Source of the DNA: Histoplasma ohiense
Taxonomy: Eukaryota > Ascomycota > Eurotiomycetes > Onygenales > Ajellomycetaceae
Reading direction: 5' to 3'
NCBI GenBank assembly: GCA_017607445.1
Contig: JAEVHH010000002.1
Coordinates: forward strand, 7,966,001-8,030,000
Length of the DNA: 64,000 nucleotides
The notes below the pieces were generated by a model. That model worked only from the letters and a program-made list of their open reading frames with translations, had not been told where the DNA came from and did no database searches. This document shows positions 23,390 through 34,035 of the stretch, piece after piece. Position 1 is the first letter of the stretch; each line of letters starts with the position of its first letter. The translations under genes were made by a program, and so were the position numbers.

Positions 23390-24227
23390 GATTCTGAATG
23401 AAGCATCAGATCAGATCATCAAACTGTGCTGCATTTTCAACTCTATCTGAATAAGATATATTCATTATAAGATCTTCAACAAGATCTGCAAAGAGCTTCA
23501 GCTGAGAGTCTGTGATTTTGATCTGAGTACTGCTCTGCTGTGTCTGAGATATTGTTGACAGTATAGTAATTATAGACTGATGATCTGAGCCACAGTGTAA
23601 ATCTTAACACACTGAAGTAGAAGCAAAGATTATATTGAAGAAGATGAGATCAATTATATAATCTGCTATATAAATTGAAACATCTATCTCTTTCACAAAG
23701 TTCATTCTGTGTTCACTGACTCACTGAATAAGCTCCTCTTCTTGATGCAGATTCACTGTTTCTGATTCAAAAATATTATATCATACATTGAAATCCTCAT
23801 CTATCAGACAGCAGACAGATGAGCTTAAATTGATCAGATAGTTCATAACTGTGTCTGTCTCAGACTGTCTGTACACATTGAGAATGTGGCAGTTATTGAC
23901 ACTGACTCACAGTAGATCTCTGTTTTGTATAGATTGATGTTGCTGTGTTCTTATTTTGGAATTCTTGTATATATATATCATGACTCAGAGTCTCTTCTTC
24001 TCTTACTGCTTCAGATTAATGTTGTTTCAATGATCTATAAATGCAAAGTATTTATATACTGAGTGATTAGAAGTTTTGATGTCAGAGTGTGTGTAAGACT
24101 TCTGTATACAGATTACTTTACAGCTCTGTTTGAAAGCAAGCTGTAAAGCTGCTGTGTGACAGAAAATCACTCTGATTGTATTTGCTCAGAAGATCTGCAG
24201 AGAATGATTTTTCTGTTGATTGTTTCT
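23390..24227 (-). pseudogene. LINE C copy 1, part 1 (endonuclease region)
   Basis: It is nearly colinear with 37070-37905 of copy C3. It encodes, on the minus strand and with interruptions, the C-terminal part of the apurinic-type endonuclease domain of a Tad-like LINE, where C3 shows CSSDHQSI, the SDH signature. It is interrupted at 24228 by element A5 and resumes at 30316 after the TTTCT duplication. Confidence 0.82.
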
Positions 24228-27200
24228 TGTAACGGGCGTACTTCAATTAACGATTTGGTACTATTCTAATTACAGATTATGAATTGATTAAGAAAGGAAA
24301 GAGAAAAGAAATCAGAAGAAAAGGTTATATGAAGAGGGTTCTTATAGAGGAAAGTTTGAGGTGGAAGAATATCAGAAGCTGCTTCACAGTGGAGCACAGA
24401 GTGGAAGAACATTAAGGGGTACATATAAGAATCATTAGAAACTACACAAATGTGGAGTGTGGGGTGGGGGAATCATTGAGAGCTACACAGAAGAATTGTT
24501 AGAGACTACATGAATGTGAAACACAGAGCAGAAGAATATTAGAAGCTACACAGAAAAATTGTTAGAGATTATATGAGTGCAGAACACAGAGTGAAAGAAT
24601 GTTAAGAGCTATGCAGAAGAATCATTAGAAACTATATGAGCATGAAACACAGAGTGAAAGAACATCAAGAGTTATGCAAGATCACAACAGTCAGAAACAA
24701 GCAGATGCAGAAGAGAAGTTGATTGTGTAAGATAATTACTAATAAGTGCTAATCCATCACATTATCCCCCTCTATCAGAGTGAGTGAGGACTCATAGATG
24801 TTGAGAGCAGTGGTGTCCTCCAAGACAGATGTGGGTTCCCAGATCAGATGATTGTATTCTATTCATTTGACAAGATATTCACAGTGGTGGTGATTGATTC
24901 TATTGTCAAGAATTGCTTTGATTTCCCACTCAAGTTTGTTGTCTTCTTCTATAATAGCAGATGGCTGTCAATCAGAGGTTCTCTGTGAGAGGAATGAATC
25001 CTCAGCCATGGGTCAGAGCAGGTTTGTATGAAAAACATTGTGAATGTCAGACAGAGTGTTGAGTTGATAATTGTGTGTGTCTAGCATTTTCTTCACTGTA
25101 TATTTGATGTGATGGTAATCTAGTGTATGCAAGAAGTGATCTGTTCTTATGTTCTTGAGATTCAGTCAGACTTTGTCTTTTATATAATATTGAATTGCAG
25201 AATTTCTTCTGATGTTTGTTTGATTCTTATAATCTTGCTGAACACTGATCATTGAAGCTTCTGCTCATTTATGAACTTTCTTCAGTTTGCTCATGATATT
25301 CTCTGTCATCTGTATGGGGCTGCAGGCATACACAGTTTCTCAGAGAGTCTCAGAAAAGTCCAGAATCTCTAAGTTGTATCTATATAGAAGAAAAAATGAG
25401 CTTACATCTGTTGTAGTGAAATCTCAACTATTAATTGCAATCTCAGTGTGCAGCAGCAGATTGCTTCAGTTGTCTTGTGCATAATTATAGAACTTATGAA
25501 GAATATTCTTTACTGTTTGTATCATTCTCTCAGTAGCTCTATCAGTCTCTGAGTGATACACTGTTGACAACTTTTGTTCAATTCTTAGCAATTGACATAT
25601 GCAGGCTCAGAGTGCACTGACAAATTGACTGTCTCTATCTGATACAATGAATGAAGGCAGACTGTGTATATGATAGAATGGGTTTCTGATGAAGATGTCT
25701 GCAACTACTTTGATGTCCATCTTGTCACAGAGCTGTAGTATTACACTCTTGCTGAGTCAGTTGACAATGACTAGAATATTCATAGAATCTCTGCTCTCAG
25801 ACAAGAAAACTGCAAAATCAATAGCTATATCACATCAAGTTTGATCAGAGACAGATAGAGACTTCAGTATCTTTTTTCAGTGTTCATACCATGCTGTCAC
25901 TGAGCTGCAGTGATCACAATTATGTATGAACCAGTGTATGTCTTTCAATATATCTGATCAGTAGAATTTTCAGACAATGATGTTGTACATGATTTTGTGT
26001 TCTGAGTGTCTGATCATCAGTAAGTCATGAATTTCTTGCATGATCTGTATTCATAGAGATTCTGAATCAGAGATTCATCATCTATCTTGAAAGTGTAAGC
26101 AGTTGTCATTGTCAATTGAACATGCTGAGATATTCATTCTTGAGTATACATCTGTGAGGAATTGAGATGCTTTGCTTTGTATGACTTTGATAGCTTGTTG
26201 TCAGAATTTATCTGCTTCTGCTGCTAGTCTTCATTGTTCTTCAAGTGAGGGTTCTTGAGCTTGGAACTGATTGATATATACACAGAGTTCATCTGATTGT
26301 GTAGGACTTTCTATGATTGTGAGGTTGATTAATCAATGCTCTCAGTGTTTCCATCTGTCATCTAAGTCATCAGATGGTATATCTTGTTCTCAGTGAGACA
26401 GAACATCTGCAAGGATGTTCTCTACTTCAGATTGATAATGAATTGTGAACAAAAAACAACTAAGAAACAATGATCAATGCATATGCCTCTTGATGAGCTT
26501 ATAAGTGATTGTGAAGTATTCTAAGTTCTTATGATTGATAACAATCTCAAACTTTTTGATACTCATAAGTTTGAACTTTTATTTCTTGAGGCATTGTATA
26601 ATTGCTAGAAGCTTCTTGTTGTAGATCTTGTAGTTGCATTCAGTGGATGACATCTTTTTTGAGATGAAGGCACAAGATTATAGAACATCTTCATTATTGT
26701 ATTGCATTAGTGTCTCATCTACTACATAATTCAAGATGTCTGTTTTGAGAATCATATGCTTATCTGAATTGAATGATTGCAGCATTGAAATGCTTGTGAA
26801 CATACACTTCAGTTTTTTGAATGCTGTGTCCACTTTGTCAGTCCATTGAAATACAGCATCTTTTCAGATCAGATCCATCAGTGATTGTATGATATCAGAG
26901 AAGTCTTTGATAAATCTTTGATAGAAGTTGACAAATTCTAGAAAGCTTCTAGTCTCTTTTACTGAGACTGATGTCTCTCAGTTGAGGATTGCTTCCACCT
27001 TCTTAGAATTCATGTGTATGCCTTTTTCAGCTTTGATGATGAATTCTAGATAGATTGTAGACTTGATCTTGAAGTTGCATTTGTCAATATCCACTTGCAG
27101 TTCAGCTTTTTGTAGACAGTCAAGCACTTGTCATACATACTTACAGTGCTCAGTGAGCAATCCATCAGTGAAGATCAAGATATCATTCATGTATACTGAG

Positions 27201-30200
27201 ACAATCTCATTGAGCAGATCTTGTAAAGCTCAGTTAATGTATTTCTGAAATGTACTCAGAGCATTCACTAATTCAAAGAAGATCACTGTTCATTTGTATA
27301 ATCTGTACTGTGTACAAAAGACAGTTAGCCATTCATCACCTTCATTAATCCTTATCTTGTAGAAGACTGCAGAGATGTCAAATTTCATAAATCATTTTGC
27401 TTTTTCTATCTGTTTGAGTGTTTCATTGATGAGTGAGAGAGGGTATCAGTTCTTCTGTGTAATCTTATTGAGTTCTTGATAGTTGATGCAGAATTGTAAG
27501 TCTTCTTCTGATTTCTTCACAAACAGTACAGATGCTGCAGTGAGTGAGTTGCTAATATAAATGAAGCTTTTGTCTAGTAATCTGTTGAGTGTTTTTTGTA
27601 GAATGAGAAGCTTGTTGTGTGATATGCTGTAGAGAGAATCTCAGAGCAGTTGCAGATTCTTATCATCTTTCTTGATAAGCTTGATTGTATGATCTATACT
27701 GAGTTCTTGATGAGGGGGAAGCTTTTCAGCTTCTTTCTCATTGAATACATCTGTGAAGTCTTTGTATGATTCAGATAGTTCTTTGCATGATTTCTTGAGA
27801 TCTTTGAGTTCTAACTTTTCTAACATCTTCTTGATATTCATCATACTAGCAGTGAACACTTGGATGTTCTTCTTTTCATGCACTTGATGAGTTAGTAGTT
27901 TGTATGCTTCTGCTGATATCTGAGTGAAATCAGTGGTTCTATCAACATTCTTCTTGTAAACACAGTTGTCTTCTGAGAAAATAAGACAGTGGTTGTGTGT
28001 GTTCAACAAGGTTCCAAATTCTGTGAGTCATGATAGACTGAGTATTAGATTGTACTCAAGGTCTTGTATTTCATATGTGTATACATTCTTTTTCTCATGT
28101 TCTTCTATATTGACATTAAATCTTACTATGTTGTAGAAGGTGGATCCTCTGAAGCTGTCAAATTCACTGAGTTTACACAGTTTGAGAAAGAAGATACACT
28201 GAAGTTTATGCTTCTCAACCAGCTGAGTGTCTATAAGAGTATAGTGAAGAAAACCACTGTCTATCATTGCTTGTATGTTGACTAAGCTATTTACAATGAT
28301 AGAGATTATAATTGCATTCACTTGCATCTTCTGCTCAAATCTTCAGCTAGCTTTTTGCTTCTTGAGCTCTTGTCTATGTTTTAGAGTGAGAGCTCATCTT
28401 TTCCCTGTTCTTGCCTATCCACAAGTGACACAGTGTTCATATGTGTGGGAGGTTTACTCAGAGTGATTGCATTTGAACATTGATTTGTGAAGTGCTCTGA
28501 CTTATCACAGTGTATGCAGACTTCTCTGATGATTTGATCAGTGGTGTTCTTCTCTGAGACATTGGAGACTCTCAGATGACTTGCATTCATGTGTGGGACT
28601 CAGTTTATTGATTCTGATTTGAAGATGGAGAACACTGCAGAGTGGTTTGAGATATATGCATTTATTCAGTGAAATTCTCTACAATTTTGAAGTATGCAGA
28701 ACTGAGACAGATTGTTGTTCAACAGACAAAGATCAGTACAGAATTCACTGTATATTGAGAGTTTTGAATGCTCTACACTTCAGTTATGCAACTGAAAGTT
28801 CAAGTTCTTGAACAATATGTTGATTTTGATAGTGTTATCTCAGTCTTGCTCATCTGCTTCTAGAAACTTGTGATTGAATTCAGAAAGATAAGTTGTCAAT
28901 GTGATATTCATCTGATGAGTCTGATTAAGTCAGTTCAACATCTTGACTTGAAGTGTAGAATTGAGGAAGAGAGAGTTGAGTTGTCAGAAAACTAGCTCTG
29001 ATGTATGCTGATGATTCTGGCAATGACTCATTCAGAATTGAAATTTTGCTAATACATTGCCATTCAATCTGCTATGAATATACCACACTTGATTGAATAG
29101 CAAGTCTATTGCTCATTCATCAATGTTCAATTTGATGTTTGCTTTTGATTTCCATGTGAGGTAGAGTGCTAGATCTCTCTTATATTTGTTGAGAATTGAG
29201 AGCTTCTCTCTTGGAGGCTTTTCATGAGATGTGGGTGTAGAAGGAACAGTGAACATGAAAGTGCTCATCTCAGCAAGTTGTTGTTGCAATTCAGTCATCT
29301 GTAGCATCTGCTGCTGAAGGATGCTTTGTAGATCTAAGTTATCATCCACTGTGTTCAGATGCAGTGGGTGTTTGTAGAATTGTTTGTAGTTCATTTCAAT
29401 GTCTAAGAACATGTAATAATAATATAAAAAAAAAGAAAAGAAATACTTGTAGGCACTCAGTCCTCTTACAGACACTATTCACAGTGTTGTGATGCTAAGC
29501 TTGATCAAGCTTCTTTGTGAACACTATTCACAGCATTACAGTTCATAGACACTCAGACCTTGTAGAACATGATTGATTATATTTCAGACACTTAGACACA
29601 ACAGTCTATATAACTAATGATAAGAGCACTCAGACTCATGAGAGATCTCTTATAATGACTAGACACTCAAATCTGTAAATGACACACTTGAGTGTAAGAA
29701 CTGATAATGACACACTTGAGTGTAAGAACTAATAACAAGACACTCAGACCTTAAATGCAGAAGAATCAATTTGTAATGTAATGAATGTACTTTGATTAAC
29801 AATTTGATACTATCCTAATTACAGATTATGAATTGATTAAGAAAGGAAAGAGAAAAGAAATCAGAAAAAAAGATTGTACAAAGAAGATTCTTATAGAGAA
29901 AAGTTCAGAGTGGAAGAATATCAGAAGCTGCTCCACAGTGGAGTGTGGAGTGGAAGAACATTAAGAGATACACATAAGAATCATTAGAAACTATGTGAGT
30001 GTGGAGTGTGAGGCAGAGGAATCATTGAGAGCTACATGGAAGAATCATTAGAGACTATATAAGTGTGGAACACAGAGCAGAAGAATGTTAGAAGCTATAC
30101 AGAAGAATCATTAGAGACTACACAAGTGCAGAGTATGAAGTGGAAGAATGTTAAGAGCTATATGAAAGAATTGTTAGAAACTACATGAGTGCGGAGCACA

Positions 30201-30310
30201 GAGCAGAAGAACATCGATGGTTATGCAAGGTCACAACAGCCAGAAACGAGCGGGTGCAGAAGGGGAGTTGGTTGTGTAAGATAATTACTAACAGATGCTA
30301 ACCCGTCACA
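24228..30310 (-). mobile_element. Complete Ty3/gypsy A5 with TTTCT target duplication
   Basis: 3' LTR 24228-24761, internal 24762-29776, 5' LTR 29777-30310 (both LTRs 534 bp). TTTCT at 24223-24227 is repeated at 30311-30315. Removing the element restores LINE C sequence exactly as in C3 at 37900-37920 (TGTTTCTGCAGTGTC). Total 6083 bp, which gives the full-length size of family A. It is the simplest A copy here, with no nested insertions. Confidence 0.95.
24762..29394 (-). pseudogene. A5 gag-pol, full domain order, inactivated
   Basis: Gag starts with ATG at 29394 (MNYKQFY). It has a Gln-rich stretch, a capsid-like region, and a CCHC knuckle C-I-H-C-DKSE-H-FTNQ-C near 28520. Protease is MIDSGFLHYTLID (start about 28270). 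The spacer ORF 27641-28009 precedes RT, which has YMNDILIF near 27185. RNase H (near 26650-26790) and integrase (to about 25200) follow. The gag start segment (29113-29475), the gag knuckle (28381-28590), the protease (28028-28327) and the spacer remain as open pieces of 69-122 codons. The rest is cut by TGA at Trp and CGA-Arg positions, so no full-length polyprotein is possible. Confidence 0.9.
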
Positions 30311-30315
30311 TTTCT

Positions 30316-30705
30316 GCAGTGTCAACTGCATTGCTGATGTTGATATTCTAGCATAAGAAGTCATTTGATGAGCTGCTGTCAAAGTTTATCTATAGAATGA
30401 GATTGAAGAGTTTCAGATCTGTTGTCTGTATGCTGAGATTAGACTACTTTTTGACTGCTTCACTGTGCTGTCACTCTGCTGTGCAGACTGAGTATTATCT
30501 GATGTAGATCATCTATCAGATGACATTCTCTTCACTGATGAAGCTCTGAATAGCTGTCTACTTACAGAGTGCTAGCTCATTAAGCTGTGTTGACTGAGTT
30601 GATTGAGTGAATGATATAGATATCATCACTGTAATCATTGATGTTGATTATATTGATGATGATTGTCACTTCTGAGCATTTCTGTGACATCTGTTGTCAA
30701 GATGA
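30316..30705 (-). pseudogene. LINE C copy 1, part 2 (ORF1/EN boundary region)
   Basis: Continues C1 beyond A5 and matches 37912-38303 of C3. It stops at 30705, where the (TTTG)n tail of LINE C2 begins, so C2 landed in C1. Confidence 0.8.
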
Positions 30706-33134
30706 TTTGTTTGTTTGTTTGTATTGATTTAACATTCTGAAGAAAACACAGACAGCATCTGTGTTTCAGAAGTCTTCTGAAGAATATGAAGACATGCTAC
30801 ATTGAAGAGATTTCTATATACACAGAGAGAGAGAAAACAGAATTCAGATGACAACTCTTGAGAAGACTCAGCTCATTGAAAAGGATTTTTTCAAACTGCA
30901 CATTCATTTCTGATCTGATGTATGACTATTCATGATGAAGCTATAGTGTGATTTCTGAGAGGACTACTGCTGCTGTGTCTGAAAGACTTTATAGTGAGTG
31001 AAGAGAGATAACTCTTTTAATTGATCTGAGAACTGTCTGCACTTCTAACAATAGAAGAAAGACAGATGAGATAGACAAAAGAAAAGAGAAAAAGTGAGTA
31101 TTCTGAAAAGAAAAATAAAAAGAAAAGTGAAGAAAAGTCTGTGTTATCTGTGGCATCTTTCAGTCATGTGACTCAGCACAAGTCTGAGGAAGAGAGAGGA
31201 GAAGAGAGCACTGAAGAAAATTGTGAGAGAAAAGAAGTGAAGAGAGATGAGCAGTGAGAAAAGAGAAAAAGAGTGTCTAAGTCAATAGAGATCAGAATCA
31301 ATGAAGAAAAGCAAAGCAGAGTATGTATAGATATCATACTGACAGCTGAGAGTATATTGACTGAGTCAGCATGCAGACTGTACTGATTACACCACAGCTA
31401 GTTGAAACAAATGAGTCAACAGTGCTGATTGAATCATTCATATCAGTTGAACTGATTGAATCAATTGAATTGATTGTACTGATTGAATCAGTTGAACTGA
31501 TTGTACTGTTTGTGCTGATTGAACTGAATGAACTGATTGTACTGATTGTATTGATTGAATCTATTGTACTGTTTAAATCAGTTGTATCAGACATTGTGCT
31601 ATCTGTACCGTCTGTATAGGCTTGGAACTGCTGTGGGGGGCTGTCAGATGATGTGTGTTCAAACAGCTGTGTTATTTCATATAATACTGTGTGTAGAACT
31701 GCATGCAGTCAAGCAGTTCTACAAAGTCTGTAGAGATCAGAGACTCTAGATAGACAACAGCTGTCATCTGATTATATGATTATGCTACTGATCTTTTGAG
31801 TCAGTGAGAGAAGTGTTTCTGTAAGTATCAACAAAGCATCAAATGTTCTGAGTTTTTATTGTGTTTACAGATACAGATGAGCCTCACATCTGTATGCTGA
31901 AAGCATCTGTGATATCAGAAGAAATCTTCATAAGAGAAGTGAAGTATGAGTCAGTGATGAAGAGTATATTATGATATAATGAGCTCTGAAGAGATCTTTA
32001 CTTAATATTTCACAGTTGATCTGCTGAATCTTCAGTTCTGATATCAGTCAGAGAGCTTTTCACAGACTCTGTTTCATCATTTTCACTCTGTCTCTTAACT
32101 GAGCTGCTTGACTACTGTGTGGATTTCACTGACTGTGAATATGATCTTGAGTTTATAGACTGAGACTGTAGTAGATGAGACTGTCTATTTAGTTAGATAG
32201 TCTACTTTCTCATTACTCTCTATTCTCATATGCTCAGAAGCTCATTTCAGACTTATATTATATTGTCTGAAAAGCTTGTGACAGCAGCTGTAGACTCAGT
32301 TTGAGAAGACTGCTGCACTGCTCTGTATACTTTAGATGACTGAGATATTGTCAAAATAGAGTCAGATTCAAGAGTTGATGCTGTCATCTGTAATACAGAG
32401 TAGAAGCTTCACTGTGCACTCTAATACACAGCAGATATCAACTGTCTCAGTATTGAAAATATATGATATAGAGCTCAGTGCAGCTGAGAAGCTGATCAGC
32501 TATTTGTTTCTCTAATAGATTATAAAATCATAACTCATCTATCTGCTGTTATCAAGAATCTATTCTGATTCATTCAAGAAGATATATAGATTTGTTGAAG
32601 ATTAACTTTTTCATCATTTCTTGAATATCTGAGTAGTATTTTTTTTATCTACATTCTCTGTGAAATCTACTTCATATCTCTCTGAGTAGTGTGGAATGAC
32701 AAGTGTGAGTCTATTGACTGCAGACAGCAGTGTTCTCAATCTCTGAATTTTGATTTTTGAATACTGCTGAGTTTCAACTTCTCTTTTATATGTGATCATT
32801 GAGAGAGCTATTTGTGAAGTCAGTGAGTGTCTCTCATTCATTATCTGAAGCTTTGTTGCAAAATATATTTTGATCTTCTTCAGAGCTATCATTGCTGATG
32901 AAAGCTCAGCATTCTGATATAGAGTTGTGATAGATATTGTATGAAAAACTGAAAGAATTTGTCTGATTATTATGATAAGTATCTTCTCAATTGTTTTCAT
33001 ATGTTATTTCAGACAGAAGCTGATCTCTTCACTTCTGTCTGTGTATTTTGCTGACTGTGTGCAGCTGTCATATCAGATCTCTATGCTATAGAGCAGTGAG
33101 AAAATTATACAGATGATGATCATCTTTTACAGAT
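30706..33134 (-). mobile_element. LINE C copy 2: 3' tail, 3' UTR, RNase H, RT C-terminus
   Basis: The 3' end is at 30706 with a (CAAA)n tail on the element strand ((TTTG)n on plus, 30706-30721), followed by two small stem-loops. A minisatellite lies at about 31370-31600. An RNase H-like region (minus, about 31700-32570) and the RT thumb/C-terminal block (minus, 32614-33000, with LYQNAELSSAMIALKKIK and MNERHSL) complete it. This is the layout of fungal Tad-type LINEs. It stops at 33134, where the tail of C3 begins; the rest of C2 is not in the window. Confidence 0.82.
31370..31600. repeat. Minisatellite in LINE C2 3' region (ACTGATTGAAT/TGTACTGATTG)
   Basis: Tandem 9-18 bp units of ACTGATTGTACTGATTGAA type. 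Frames on both strands (for example 31334-31594 and 31371-31619) are repeats such as ELIVLIES and are not genes. The homologous array in C3 is at 33735-34035. Confidence 0.88.
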
Positions 33135-33170
33135 GTTTGTTTGTTTGTATTGATTTAACATTCTGAAGAA

Positions 33171-33191
33171 AACACGGGCAGCGCCCGTGTT
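33171..33191 (-). other. LINE C 3' stem-loop
   Basis: Arms AACACGGGC and GCCCGTGTT with a 3-nt loop lie about 25 bp inside the (TTTG)n tail. A second hairpin (TTCAGAA/TTCTGAA) follows at about 33190-33207. The same elements occur at 30745-30765 and 48493-48513 with CpG-derived changes. In C3 the stem is perfect and retains CpG. In stringent LINEs such a 3' hairpin is bound by RT; that role here is inference. Confidence 0.6.
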
Positions 33192-33734
33192 TCAGAAGCC
33201 TTCTGAAGAATATGGAGATGTGCTATGCTGAAGAGATTTCTATATACACACAGAGAAAGAAAACAGAATTCAGATGACAACTCTTGAGAAGACTCAGCTC
33301 ATTGAAAAGGATTTTACTGAGCTGTATATTCATTTCTGATCTGATGTATGATCATTCATAGTGAAGCTATAGTGTGATTTCTGAGAGAACTGCTGCTGCT
33401 ATGTCTGAAAGACTTTACAGTAAATGAAGAGAGATAACTCTCTCAGTTGATCTGAGAACTGTCTGTGCTTCTAACAGCAGAGAAAAGACAGATGAAATAG
33501 ACAAAAGAAAAGAGAAAAAAAGAGTGTTCTGAAAAGAAAAATAAAAAGAAGAGTGAAGAAAAGACTGTGTTCTCTGTGACATTTTGCAGTCACATGATTC
33601 AGCACAAATCTGAGAGAAGAGAGAGGAGAGAGCACTGAAGAAGATTATGAGAGAAAAAAAATGAAGAGAAACAAAGAGAGTAGTGAGAAGAGAGAAGAAG
33701 AGTGTATATCTGCAGCTGAAAGTATATTGACTGA

Positions 33735-34035
33735 GTCAGTATACAGACTGTACTGATTACACCACAGCTAGTTGAAACAGATAAGTCAATTATACTGATT
33801 TAATCATTCATATTAGTTGAACTGATTGAACTGATTGAACTGATTGAATCAATTGAACTGATTGTATCAATTGTACTGTTTGTACTGATTGAATTGATTG
33901 AACTGATTGTACTGTTTGTATTGATTGAACTGATCAAGTTGATTGTATTGATTGAATCAATTGTATCATTTGTACTGATTACATTGATTGAGTCTATTGT
34001 ACTGATTGAATCAGTTGTACTAAATGTTGTGCTAT
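33735..34035. repeat. Minisatellite in LINE C3 3' region
   Basis: Same repeat as 31370-31600 but longer, so the array changes length between copies of the element. Confidence 0.88.

Noticed and set aside
5240..30310. TGA read as tryptophan (recoded genetic code), since many Trp positions are TGA
   Set aside because: TGA also stands at conserved Arg (CGA) positions, TAG/TAA occur as well, and the intact gene at 54280-59054 uses TGG for Trp. Mutation explains all of it.
31334..31619. Ser/Thr-rich and Leu/Ile-rich ORFs
   Set aside because: They translate a tandem DNA repeat on both strands.
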